In this document: positions 1 through 8,030 of the stretch, one piece after another
How positions within the stretch are numbered: the first letter of the stretch is position 1
How the letters are laid out: each line of letters begins with the position of its first letter
Notes under the pieces: generated by a model
The model's input: only the letters and a program-made list of their open reading frames with translations
The model's database searches: none
Told to the model about the DNA's origin: nothing
Made by a program: the position numbers and the translations under genes
Origin: Caldicellulosiruptor danielii
Lineage (GTDB): Bacteria > Bacillota > Thermoanaerobacteria > Caldicellulosiruptorales > Caldicellulosiruptoraceae
Assembly (NCBI RefSeq): GCF_034343125.1
Contig: NZ_CP139957.1
Span: forward strand, 2,724,001 to 2,788,000
Length of the DNA stretch: 64,000 bases
Direction: 5' to 3'

Positions 1-460
1 TTTTTTTCAATTTTTTGTAAAAAATCTTTTTCTCACTTTTCTTACTTCCTTCAAGATTTATCTGGGAAAGAATTGAAATTAGGTATTTGGATTTGTTTCC
101 TCCAGCTTCTTCCTCAACTATTTCTTTTCTGTCGGCTTTTGCTGAAATTTTGTCAGCAACACTTATCAAAAACTGACTGTACGATGTTGGTCTGTGGTGA
201 AATAATACAAGATTTGTTATATCTTTTAAACTCTCAGGCAAAAAATTTTCGACAAAAAACGCACTCCACTCTTGATGACGCGGGGAAGATTTGCCTTCCT
301 CCTTGTAAAACACATCATACTCTTTTGAAATATTCCTTTTGGCATCTTGGTTTTCTGTTCTCATATAAAATTTGCCAATATCATGTAAGATAGCCCCAAG
401 AAAGAGATTATAGTCAAAGTTTCTGTCTTCTTCTCTTTGATGAGCATAGTAAAAAATCAT
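1..460 (-). CDS. cas10: Cas10/Csm1-type protein, N-terminal HD part (cut by window edge)
   Basis: The reading frame opens with ATG at 460 behind an AGGTGGG ribosome site and runs without a stop to base 1, so only about 153 N-terminal residues are visible. Residues 22-30 read GAILHDIGK, the HD-nuclease signature (H26-D27) of type III-A Cas10 (Csm1). A second conserved stretch, LVLFHHRP, gives further metal-ligand histidines, followed by ADKISA as in Csm1 HD domains. In this family the HD domain cuts single-stranded DNA and the palm domains (not visible here) make cyclic oligoadenylate. The neighbouring CARF-HEPN genes at 815-4643 fit that signalling role. The type III-A assignment rests on the HD domain alone; the remaining genes would lie left of the window. 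Confidence 0.85.
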   Translation of the reverse strand, partial: MIFYYAHQREEDRNFDYNLFLGAILHDIGKFYMRTENQDAKRNISKEYDVFYKEEGKSSPRHQEWSAFFVENFLPESLKDITNLVLFHHRPTSYSQFLISVADKISAKADRKEIVEEEAGGNKSKYLISILSQINLEGSKKSEKKIFYKKLKK

Positions 461-528
461 CTTTCTTGCCCACCTTCTTTTTTGTTGTGAATTCGACAGA
501 TTCAGTTATAAAATTACACTTTATACCA

Positions 529-762
529 TTATACTACAAAACCTTTTTTAAGAAAAGATTTACTGGCAAAACTATTGCAGACAACCAACCAGTTTCCGTG
601 CATGAACATTGAACATATTATTGGCCATATGGAATAGATAATTCCTGTTATAAGTCCATCAGATAAAGCCCTTGAAAACTTTTCTGGAATAAATCCGTAC
701 CTGTAAACAAATTCCTGTGCTGCCTCAGGTGGAATAGAGACCTGAAATAAAAAAATAAGCAC
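529..762 (-). pseudogene. Rhomboid-protease remnant (first third only)
   Basis: A 77-residue frame whose middle resembles the start of Firmicutes rhomboid intramembrane proteases: a YGFIPEKF segment, then a membrane-like stretch and SMFMHGNWL, matching the SMFLHGGWLHL signature before the first catalytic helix. The frame then loses similarity and stops; the catalytic GxSG serine and the histidine are absent. It lies between Cas10 and the Csx1-family gene, so it is probably a leftover of chromosomal DNA truncated by island rearrangement. No function is expected. Confidence 0.6.
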
Positions 763-814
763 ATTTACATGATTATAAACTAAAATTCATATTTCTTATC
801 AAATTTTATTAATT

Positions 815-2122
815 CTAATTTCTCCTTTGTAACATTTTTTCAAACAAATTCATGGCCGAATTTAATAATAGTTTGAATTTTTCCACATTCTCCAAATATT
901 CCTGATTACCTCGCGGGGATGAACCGTGCACTGCAGCATTCCTTACATATTCCAGCTCTTCTACTGTATCTGCTTCGTCCTGTTCCTTGATTAGTTTGTT
1001 TAAATCTGGCTTTTTGTTTTTAACATTCTGTATCTCTGATTTTAGTTTAGCCCTTGCATCTTCACGTGAAATATAATTCATATTGTCTTTTATGTTATAC
1101 ACATCTGCAAAAAGTACAATCATTGCTTCATAAAGAAGGACCAATGCTTTGAGATACTGCCTTCTTTCATAGAAAAACTGCGACCTTTTGTACATCCTTT
1201 GAAAAAGTTTTTCCTGCCTGTTCATTTCAGAAAACTCTCCGTACAATATCTCTATTATTTCCTTTTCAAAAGCATAATTAGCTGATTTTTGTTTGTGTTC
1301 AAGTTCTTTTATTATCTCTTCAATTTCTCTTCGCGGCTGGCGGTTCATCTCAAGTTTGAAATAAGTCTTTTCTCTGTCGCCAAGACCTATTTGCTTAAGC
1401 AGCGGCACAAAATAACCTGAGTTTTGGAATGTCGCCATAGATTCTATTAATCTGACAAGCTTGTCAATGAAAGGTATCTCAATAACTGGAGATTGCCCAT
1501 TCTCAAGCCCTGAAAAATAACCTGCCATTTCATGTGCACCATAGAATATTCTTATGCTGTTTATTCTTCTCAAATATTTCAAAAGCATTATACCATATGA
1601 AAAAACTACAGGAATGTTCCTAAATGCATGCGTCATGTCAAAGATTACGTTGTAGTCACCATCTTTATCAAGCTCTTCTAAAAGTATATCAATACCTCTG
1701 CCAAGTTCAAGCGGCTTTATTTTGTAAAACTTCAGCTGTGGCACGTACTTTGTTAAAGTATTCTGCCACGCTGAAAGTGTATTGTCTTGAATACCTTTCT
1801 TTTCTTCTTCATATACTTTTAAGCACATCGCAGTTATATCTTCTGAGTTTTGTACATCACGAGGTAATATCTGGTAAAGCTCTGACCATGCTGACTGGTC
1901 AGTACCAATTAAAATAAACTTGTCAATTTGCATTTTCTCTACTTCCTTAAGATATTTATAAAGTGCAATCCCAAAAAAAGCTGTTTTTGAGGCTACGTAC
2001 TTTTTACTCTTGTCAGGATTAAAAACATACTCAGTTTGCTCATACCCCACTGTTTGGTCTTTTTTTAGCCGACCTTTGCCTATAACTGAAATTAGAATAT
2101 TTGCGGTTTTATTTTTACTCAT
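815..2122 (-). CDS. csx1: Csx1-family CARF-HEPN ribonuclease (TM1812-like)
   Basis: This 435-residue protein has two visible parts. The N-terminal 210 residues look like a CARF domain of the TM1812 group: a glycine-containing first strand (ISVIGKG), an FILIGTDQSAW motif, and the DMTHAFRNIP loop expected to bind cyclic oligoadenylate. The C-terminal part ends with RNAAVH (R394 to H399), the Rx4H catalytic motif of HEPN ribonucleases. The family is an RNA-degrading ancillary effector switched on by cyclic oligoadenylate from Cas10. The start is ATG at 2122 behind GGAGG, not the overlapping ATG four bases upstream, which reaches a stop at once. It is transcribed alone, away from the zinc-ribbon gene, and is the only intact Csx1-like gene in this stretch. 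Confidence 0.85.
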   Translation of the reverse strand: MSKNKTANILISVIGKGRLKKDQTVGYEQTEYVFNPDKSKKYVASKTAFFGIALYKYLKEVEKMQIDKFILIGTDQSAWSELYQILPRDVQNSEDITAMCLKVYEEEKKGIQDNTLSAWQNTLTKYVPQLKFYKIKPLELGRGIDILLEELDKDGDYNVIFDMTHAFRNIPVVFSYGIMLLKYLRRINSIRIFYGAHEMAGYFSGLENGQSPVIEIPFIDKLVRLIESMATFQNSGYFVPLLKQIGLGDREKTYFKLEMNRQPRREIEEIIKELEHKQKSANYAFEKEIIEILYGEFSEMNRQEKLFQRMYKRSQFFYERRQYLKALVLLYEAMIVLFADVYNIKDNMNYISREDARAKLKSEIQNVKNKKPDLNKLIKEQDEADTVEELEYVRNAAVHGSSPRGNQEYLENVEKFKLLLNSAMNLFEKMLQRRN

Positions 2123-2207
2123 TCATTAAAACCTCCTTTTTACTTTAAAATGTTCTTTTCGTAACTTCTATTCAGGTACCATCAATCTGTCTATTTCTTA
2201 TGAATAC

Positions 2208-2235
2208 ATTATATAACATCCTTGTAAAAATCCAA
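2208..2235 (-). promoter_or_regulatory. Promoter of the csx1-family gene
   Basis: On the minus strand TTGGAT (2235-2230), a 16-base spacer and TATAAT (2213-2208) form a good sigma-A promoter about 85 bases before the csx1 start at 2122. Confidence 0.6.
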
Positions 2236-2368
2236 AACTATCTAAAATAACCAATAACAAATCTTACAGAGAATCTGAAATTGGAACTGTTCTTTTGTTG
2301 ATTTAATATTCTGTATTTCTATCTGATTTAAAGCAAAACAACAATTTTTATCTACAATAACAAGGATA

Positions 2369-2397
2369 TTTACACTTTTGCTTAAAGTTTATATAAT
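2369..2397 (+). promoter_or_regulatory. Promoter of the small zinc-ribbon gene
   Basis: TTTACA (2369-2374), exactly 17 bases, then TATAAT (2392-2397). The ribosome site and start of the zinc-ribbon gene follow about 80 bases later, which supports that short gene being real. The rest of 2236-2480 is AT-rich with nothing else recognised. Confidence 0.65.
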
Positions 2398-2480
2398 AGA
2401 ACTAACTACTTGAACAGCTTTTTTCTTCGGGTATAGAAATGGATTTAGAAAAGAGGAGCATATTAGAAGAGGTGTAAAAA

Positions 2481-2675
2481 ATGCAAGAAAACAATTTGAT
2501 TTGCCCGAAATGTGGTTCTAAAAACGTTTTGGAAATTCTTTATGGATATCCTGATTATAAAGCCTTTGAAGAAGCAGAAAAAGGTAATATTATACTTGGT
2601 GGCTGTTGCATATCTGATAACAGTCCTGATTTTCATTGCAAAGATTGTAACTATGAATGGAAAAAAGAAAAATAG
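2481..2675 (+). CDS. Small zinc-ribbon protein, function unknown
   Basis: A 64-residue protein with CPKC at residues 8-11 and CKDC at 53-56, followed by an aromatic tail (NYEW), the layout of a single four-cysteine zinc ribbon. The middle (residues 20-50) is glycine-rich with an extra Cys pair (GGCC). A promoter lies at 2369-2397 and an AGAGGTG ribosome site directly before the ATG. It is convergent with the truncated Cas6-like gene and ends only 10 bases from it. Proteins of this kind are often annotated as zinc-ribbon domain proteins; nothing here shows a CRISPR role. Confidence 0.7.
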   Translation: MQENNLICPKCGSKNVLEILYGYPDYKAFEEAEKGNIILGGCCISDNSPDFHCKDCNYEWKKEK

Positions 2676-2685
2676 TATACTGTAT

Positions 2686-3291
2686 CTATTTTACACAAAA
2701 CATCTGACAAAACATTTCCAGAAGTTCTTTTGATGCAAAAATTTCGAATCTGCCAAAATATTCTACCCTGTTATCAATGACATGTTGCCTCTTCAAATTC
2801 TCGGTTATGATAAAGAAAAACCTCTGGTCTTCAGGATGTTTGCCGAATCTGCTGTAGTAAATGTCAAGAAGCTGTTTTCGAAGAGTTTCGGAAAAAAGTT
2901 CTGGCTGCTTTTCATATTCTATGCATATTCCATCTTTTTTTTGAGCATATGCACCGCTTATCAAAATTCCTTTCGATTTTGCTTCCATTTTTCTGTATGA
3001 AATATTCTTTAAGTATATTCCTTCAAATAAGCTGTTCAAAACTTCATAAATCTTCAATATGTTTTGCGTAATAAGCTCAACAAAAGGTGTTGCAAGGTAT
3101 ATTCTAAAATTTTCAAATACCCAAACACCATCTTCTACTTCTTTTTTGTTCTTTGTCCTCACATGTGTTATCGTGAACAGTTCTGTAGAGAGCAAATTTC
3201 TTATAACATGAAAAAGTTCATTATAATAAAAGGATGGTAGAAAAACCCCATCTTCCCTTGCATAAAAGTTAAAAACAAAATAATGCACCAT
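2686..3291 (-). CDS. Cas6-like RAMP protein lacking the C-terminal glycine-rich loop
   Basis: The 201 residues follow the Cas6 layout: an N-terminal ferredoxin-like strand (HYFVFNFYARED), a long helix, an FTITHV strand, an RIYLATPF segment, and a second half with KGILISGAY and an RFEIFASKELLEMF strand-helix pair. Intact Cas6 continues from that helix into a glycine-rich RNA-binding loop, seen in the intact protein at 31792 as GLGVKNALGFG. Here the frame stops right after the helix. It is therefore probably a truncated, inactive Cas6 from the decaying type III-A locus. The alternative is a divergent RAMP protein of another kind. The start is ATG 3291 with a modest AAGGG ribosome site. Confidence 0.55.
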   Translation of the reverse strand: MVHYFVFNFYAREDGVFLPSFYYNELFHVIRNLLSTELFTITHVRTKNKKEVEDGVWVFENFRIYLATPFVELITQNILKIYEVLNSLFEGIYLKNISYRKMEAKSKGILISGAYAQKKDGICIEYEKQPELFSETLRKQLLDIYYSRFGKHPEDQRFFFIITENLKRQHVIDNRVEYFGRFEIFASKELLEMFCQMFCVK

Positions 3292-3322
3292 TTTTTACAC
3301 AACCCTTATAGCTTTGTGCTGT

Positions 3323-4643
3323 TTATCTCTTTACACTCTTTCTTTTAGCCAGCAGTCTATCATGTTCTGTGGAAGTACTTGAATATATCTGGACATAAAC
3401 TTTTTCACCGTCATATCTTACTTCTGTAATATTACCTTCAAGCCCTGAATGAGCAAAAAAGTTTCTCTTATCAGGCTCATCTGAAATAGATTTTCCCGGG
3501 TCGGCAATTTTTCTCAACCCTGTCCATTGCTCTATTTTACCATGGTTTTTTTATTTTTTCGCTATCATTCGAAATTTCATTGCCAAGCATTGTATAGTTT
3601 ATTGGAATTCCAAATATTGTGTAAATCTGTGCAAAGGCCTGTCCAAGTTTTTCCAAATCAAACCTGGTCTGCTGGCAAAGCATTGTTATATTGTACTCTT
3701 CTAAAACCTTAACAATTCCCATGTAAAAACAAAGGCTTAAAATTGCATCCAAATATGCTTTTTTATTAAGTTTTGGTGAGCTTTTGAAGTCTTTTGAAAG
3801 TTGGTCTTTTGCATGATTTATTAGATTTTTAAGTTCATTTTTAATTTCATCTATTGAATGGTACGGATGGTAGTATAAATACAGCGGGACGTTGTTTTTG
3901 ATTGCTGGAAATAAAATAGTAAACATCTCTATTTTTTCTTTTAAAGCTTTTCTCTTCTTGCGTATCTGCTTTTTTTGCAAAACTTTGTTGTTACCATTCT
4001 TATCATCCTGCGGTTCTTGGTAAATTTTATGTAAAAAGAGAAGTTGTGGTCGCACGCTTCTTTTTTGTTTATCGGTGATGAGAAAAAGGCTGTATAGCTT
4101 TGCGGCTGAATATGCAGCTCATAACTTTCTGCAGTTCTTCCCGTGATTGGGTCTGAAAATGTAAGATAAATTCTGGGTTGTCTTTCTTCATGAATCCAGT
4201 GCATAAGCTTTGTTAAAACTGCAAAATGCCTTGATGCCTCAATCATTGCCGATATGTATATGTTGTGCCCGCTTGAGATGTCAAGATAAATCTCATCTAT
4301 ATCTTTTTCCTTTTTATCATCAATATACCTTTCCATCATGTCAAAAAGAATTTCAAGGACTATCAAGAAAACTTGCCACAAATTCAATTTTCTACAGTGG
4401 TCGAAGAGGTCTATTTTTACAAAATTTGCAGCTGTCACCCTCACATTTTGGCTCAAGCCAAATGTTGCATTTTTCGCAATAATAAGCATCATACTGATAG
4501 TCATATGAAGATTCAGACAAACAAAAAGGACATTTTTCTGAAACAGAGCCCATCTCAATCTGACTGACATCCACATCACTGCCTATCATTCTTTTCTGTT
4601 CTTCTAAAAATTTTTTAAACATCATTTCAACCTTTTTCTTCAT
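3323..4643 (-). pseudogene. csx1: Broken Csx1-family CARF-HEPN gene with N-terminal zinc-binding cysteines
   Basis: Four overlapping frames join into one gene. From 4643 the N-terminal 70 residues carry CPFC, CEKC and CKFC cysteine pairs. A frameshift near 4400 leads to a CARF-like segment (YLDISSGHNIYISAM). A second shift between 4055 and 3941 leads to a helical middle (LYLYYHPYHS). A third, in an A-rich run near 3545-3556, leads to a tail with RNFFAHSG, whose RNFFAH is the HEPN Rx4H motif. The layout matches the MJ1666-type Csx1 group. The third lesion is a homopolymer indel and could be a sequencing error; three in one gene suggest real inactivation. DUF1848 lies 68 bases upstream in the same direction. 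Confidence 0.75.
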
Positions 4644-4711
4644 TTCGTTATCTGCTTCTCTATCTAATACTAAAAAGGAATAAATGTTATACTTTTAAGT
4701 ATAACAGAGTT

Positions 4712-5809
4712 TCATTTGTGATAACAAGATGTTGTATAATTTTTAATATACTCCAATACCTTTTTCTCAAGCCAGCTGTCAAGTTTTTCGGACAAATTTT
4801 CATTGCTATCATCGAACCAAAGTTGTCCATACGATTCAGTGCTATTTAATTTCCCACCTTGAACAGCCTCTTTATCAAGCTTCCAAGAACTTTCTTTCCC
4901 CTTTATTCTTATCTCATCTTTTTCAATGTCAAGACAACTGCATAAAAGAGGTGAATTTACATCATATTTTTGTGCATTTTTAATAATAGAATCTTTTCCA
5001 TGATTTGCATAACAGTAGATGCAAAAATGTCTGCATGTGTTGAACATTCCTATATCAACACTCTGAACACAGCCACATTCCTTCCTTTGATTTTTATCTT
5101 TTTTGTATTTTATATCATTTCCAAATCCTTTTTCTCTTTTTAGTTCATTTATAAGATCTCCATCCACACATTGAGCCTTCTTCAGTCCCAGCTCTTCAAC
5201 TGGCAGCTTTTGCGCACATGTCTCAACACTTAAGTTGTATTTTTTCCCTATTTTACTTATTTCACTAAAGACATTGTAAAGCTCCTCTGCCGAAAGGCCT
5301 TTTGCATTTATTTTATTCAACTTATCCGCCAACTTGCTGTAAAATTCAACATAACTAATTATACACTTCTGGGTATAAGGCGAAAGTTTTTCACAAAGTT
5401 CTTCAAATTTTTCTTTATGGGAACTGAGAGGCATTTTATCATTTACAATAATCGGGTCATATCTCCAGATGACTCTCTTTTTCCCTATTATATTTGAAAG
5501 CTCTATAAAGGTTTGGATAACCTCATCCTTTGAAGGAATTCCCGGTTCTATATCCTTTCCATAAGGTGTGACTGTAAATAGAAAGTAATAGGTATACCCA
5601 TCCAAGTACCTTAGCTTGTTTAAGAAATTTTTGGGATTTTTTGTCCAGAAGACTATTGCATCAACATCTTCAGGCAAAAGCGATACCGCAAAAACTTGAG
5701 TGGGCCTCATTGGATTTCTATACATTGTAAATCCTTCCTTTATTCTGTTTATAAACCAATCTCCAAAAAATGCAGGAATATCTGTTCTTCTGCTTGCACT
5801 AATAATCAT
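4712..5809 (-). CDS. DUF1848 family protein, copy A
   Basis: The protein has 365 residues and starts MIISASRRTDIPAF, a highly typical DUF1848 N-terminus. The middle has VFWTKNP and VIWRYDPI segments, and the C-terminal third has a cysteine cluster: CGCVQS, then CRHFCIYCYAN. That cluster resembles the Fe-S/CxxxCxxC arrangement of spore-photoproduct-lyase-like radical enzymes, so a metal or Fe-S role is likely; the reaction is not known to me. A close paralogue lies at 41653-42744, also next to decaying genes. No clear ribosome site is seen. The first ATG is the natural start because the conserved N-terminal motif begins there. Confidence 0.85.
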   Translation of the reverse strand: MIISASRRTDIPAFFGDWFINRIKEGFTMYRNPMRPTQVFAVSLLPEDVDAIVFWTKNPKNFLNKLRYLDGYTYYFLFTVTPYGKDIEPGIPSKDEVIQTFIELSNIIGKKRVIWRYDPIIVNDKMPLSSHKEKFEELCEKLSPYTQKCIISYVEFYSKLADKLNKINAKGLSAEELYNVFSEISKIGKKYNLSVETCAQKLPVEELGLKKAQCVDGDLINELKREKGFGNDIKYKKDKNQRKECGCVQSVDIGMFNTCRHFCIYCYANHGKDSIIKNAQKYDVNSPLLCSCLDIEKDEIRIKGKESSWKLDKEAVQGGKLNSTESYGQLWFDDSNENLSEKLDSWLEKKVLEYIKNYTTSCYHK

Positions 5810-6059
5810 CTTACTATAAATTTCTGTCTTGGCTATAGGATATATTTTTATTATATTCTATGAACTACATCATACGCAAATCGGTCTGTTAACAACGTTA
5901 CTCTTTTACTTTTTTTTCACCGCATAATTACTCAGGTTAAAGCAAAATAATTTCATTTAAATTAATTATTTATTCTAAATTTACTGTTTTATGTTATATT
6001 TGTTTATACATTAATTGCAAATCAAGCTATGTACTTTGCAAACAAATTAAATTTCAGAT

Positions 6060-6240
6060 TTTGTATTTACCAATTGCTGTCGACCTGCAATCCCCCCAAA
6101 AACCCCCGGGGGTCGACTGCAAAAGGAAGTTTTTGGCATCCCTTGACTTTCAAAAGCTTTAGGGGTATAATAGAAATAACCTGCTGCAGCTTGAAAACTT
6201 AACCATTTGTTCCTTGTGAGATTTCTCAAGCCATCTACGG
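6060..6240 (+). promoter_or_regulatory. CRISPR leader, type L2 (copy a)
   Basis: This AT-rich stretch ends exactly at a CRISPR repeat. It opens with an imperfect GC-rich inverted repeat whose arms carry GTCGAC (6079-6084 and 6112-6117). A promoter follows: TTGACT (6143-6148), 17 bases, TATAAT (6166-6171). The last 25 bases (GTGAGATTTCTCAAGCC...ACGG) recur before the repeats at 33011 and 45715, defining a leader family distinct from L1. The stretch 5810-6060 upstream is AT-rich with nothing recognised. Confidence 0.65.
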
Positions 6241-6336
6241 GTTTGTAGCCTTCCCTTTGGGGATTGAAAGCATTGATGCTGGCCTCCCGGCTGCGCTCGG
6301 AACGAAGTTTGTAGCCTACCCTTTGGGGATTGAAAC
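6241..6336 (+). CRISPR. Two-repeat mini-array (one spacer)
   Basis: Repeats lie at 6241-6270 (ending GAAAG instead of GAAAC) and 6307-6336 (CCTACCC variant), with one 36-base GC-rich spacer between them. The same spacer and the same terminal repeat variant close the arrays ending at 20452 and 38404. This is therefore the leader-distal end unit of an array with every other spacer lost. Confidence 0.85.
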
Positions 6337-6344
6337 AAGTAGCT

Positions 6345-6375
6345 ACCACAGCTAAGGGCTGTGGTTTTTGTTTTT
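6345..6375 (+). terminator. Rho-independent terminator after the mini-array
   Basis: Stem ACCACAGC / GCTGTGGT with a 5-base loop, then a T-rich tail. It should end array transcription just before the rpn promoter. An extended -10 box, TGGTATAAT (6382-6390), follows directly. Confidence 0.85.
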
Positions 6376-6458
6376 TACAAGTGGTATAATAAAAGTGTAA
6401 AGCAAAAAATTTTAAGCTTTTTGTGTTATGAAAGTTTGCCAAAAAAGGAGAAATTCCA

Positions 6459-7388
6459 ATGCGCGATAGCCTTCCACCACAAGAACATGATTCAACTTTC
6501 AAGTTTTTGTTTGAACACCCTAAGGACATTCTTTTCCTTATCAAGGATGTGATAGGCTACAGCTGGGCAAAAGACATCCAAGAAGATTCAATTGAGCTTG
6601 CAGACAAAGAGTTTGTCGGTGAAGATTTTCTACAAAGAAGAGCAGATGTTGTAGCAAAAGCAAAACTAAAAGACAGGGAAGTGTACTTTTACATCATTAT
6701 TGAGAACCAATCAACTGTTGCAAAAGACATGCCAGAAAGACTTTTGCGATACATGATACTACTGTGGGCAAAGAAGATAAGAGAAGGGGTAGAAAAACTT
6801 CCAGCAATTATTCCCATAGTGACATACAATGGACTTGAAAAAGAATGGGATGTTGAACAGGAGATAATCAGTGAATTTGATATTTTCAAGAATGATATAT
6901 TCAGGTATGCACTTGTAAACATCTCAAAGTTAGATGCAAAAGCTTTATTGTGCGAAGAAGAAGATGTGCTAAGCCCTGTTGTATTTTACTTAGAGCAGGT
7001 AAGGGATGATACAGAAGAGCTTGCAAGAAGGTTAAAAGAAGTAGAACCGCAGCTGAGAAAATTTAGCAGCACCAACATAGAAAGATTTTTGATATGGGCA
7101 GGCAATGTAATTAGACCAAGGCTTACAAAAGAAGATAAAGAAGAGTTTGACAAGCTGATAGAGAGAGTAAAACAGGGGGGAGTGAGTAAGATGGGTGAGT
7201 TTGTATCAAATGTTTCAAGACTTCTTGATGAAGCACAAATGAGAAAATTCAACGAAGGCAAAATTGAAGGGAAAGAAGAGGTAGCAAGGAAACTGATAAA
7301 GAGAGGATTTAGCGATGAAGATATTGCAGAGCTTACAGAATTGGATATAGAAAGAATAAAAAAGCTGAGGAAAGAGTTGATTAATTAA
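6459..7388 (+). CDS. rpn: Rpn/YhgA-family PD-(D/E)XK nuclease, copy 1
   Basis: The 309-residue protein begins with an HDSTFKFLF segment typical of the Rpn (recombination-promoting nuclease, putative transposase) family. The nuclease core is visible as RRAD (D63) followed by IIIENQS (E82, Q84), the D...ExQ form of the PD-(D/E)XK motif. The tail carries GKIEGKEE and an AELTELD...LRKEL helix pair typical of this family. Family members promote RecA-independent recombination in E. coli. The start ATG has an AAGGAG ribosome site. The gene sits between a CRISPR end unit and the leader of the 44-repeat array; copies at 20575 and 38527 are nearly identical. Confidence 0.9.
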   Translation: MRDSLPPQEHDSTFKFLFEHPKDILFLIKDVIGYSWAKDIQEDSIELADKEFVGEDFLQRRADVVAKAKLKDREVYFYIIIENQSTVAKDMPERLLRYMILLWAKKIREGVEKLPAIIPIVTYNGLEKEWDVEQEIISEFDIFKNDIFRYALVNISKLDAKALLCEEEDVLSPVVFYLEQVRDDTEELARRLKEVEPQLRKFSSTNIERFLIWAGNVIRPRLTKEDKEEFDKLIERVKQGGVSKMGEFVSNVSRLLDEAQMRKFNEGKIEGKEEVARKLIKRGFSDEDIAELTELDIERIKKLRKELIN

Positions 7389-7437
7389 TGGCAAGAAAAT
7401 TTAACGAAGGAATTCAACAAGGAATCCAAATGAAGAG

Positions 7438-7468
7438 GCAGGGTTAAAAAAGCCCTGCTTGTTGTTTT
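7438..7468 (+). terminator. Terminator of rpn copy 1
   Basis: GCAGGG (7438-7443) pairs with CCCTGC (7453-7458) and is followed by TTGTTGTTTT. Between the rpn stop and this stem is a short in-frame-looking relic encoding FNEGIQQGIQ, which resembles the QQG-rich tails of other rpn genes. From 7469 to 7780 I see only AT-rich sequence, nearly identical to that after the copy at 38527. Confidence 0.7.
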
Positions 7469-7782
7469 AAAACAAAAGAGCCTGCATTTTAAACAAAATG
7501 AGAAGTTAATTTAGTGTTTTATCCCTAAAGCCTAATCCACACTTGTTGCAGATATTATCTGTAAGAAAAAAATTTCTTGAGGGAAGTGGTGTTTTGTAAG
7601 CTAATTGTTTCATTTTGCCTTAAAGTCATATTATTTTGACCAAAGGCGCAGAAATTTTAAGTTTTGATTAGTCTGCATTTTCAGTTTTGTGATATGTGAG
7701 CTTACCTGATGTTCTGGCAGCAAGATACACAAAAGAATTTTGCTTTTGAGAATTTATGCAATGAAATTGTATAAAGTCTACA

Positions 7783-8030
7783 ATTTGACCAAAAGTCATA
7801 TCTGTCGACTTGCGGTAGCAAAATTTTGAGGTTTGATTTGTATACGATTTCATATTTGCGGTGAGTGGGATTGCATGGTTTTCTGGCAGCAGCTGGATAG
7901 ACGGAAGGGTTTAAGAGGCTTTAATCCTTTGATTTTTCTGGACTCTTTTGAGTTTTCCACAGATGTTTTAAAATAAAAACATTGACATGGGTGTATAAAG
8001 TTGATATAATAAAACTAAGCTTTCGGACGT
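7783..8030 (+). promoter_or_regulatory. CRISPR leader, type L1 (copy a)
   Basis: About 250 bases run straight into the first repeat. Conserved blocks shared with the other L1 copies are TTTGACCAAAAGTCATA, then CTGTCGACT, then AAAATTTTGAGGTTTGATTT, and a GGATAGACGGAA block. The promoter is TTGACA (7982-7987), 17 bases, TATAAT (8005-8010), placing transcription start about 14 bases before the first repeat at 8031. Confidence 0.8.

Noticed and set aside
73-393. Plus-strand 106-residue ORF at the left edge
   Set aside because: It is the shadow of the Cas10 HD-domain frame on the minus strand, which carries the GAILHDIGK motif.
6047-6544. Minus-strand ORF of 165 residues overlapping the first rpn start (also 20358-20660 and 38310-38612)
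   Set aside because: It runs through CRISPR repeats, the terminator stem and the rpn 5' end in antisense. The sequence is repeat translation plus antisense, with no ribosome site or protein-like pattern.
6689-6922. Conserved serine-rich minus-strand ORFs opposite each rpn gene
   Set aside because: They are conserved only because the rpn sense frame is conserved; low complexity, no ribosome site.
6459-7388. Interpretation of rpn copies as simple insertion sequences
   Set aside because: No terminal inverted repeats or target duplications were found around any copy; the repeated unit borders are CRISPR repeats and leaders instead.
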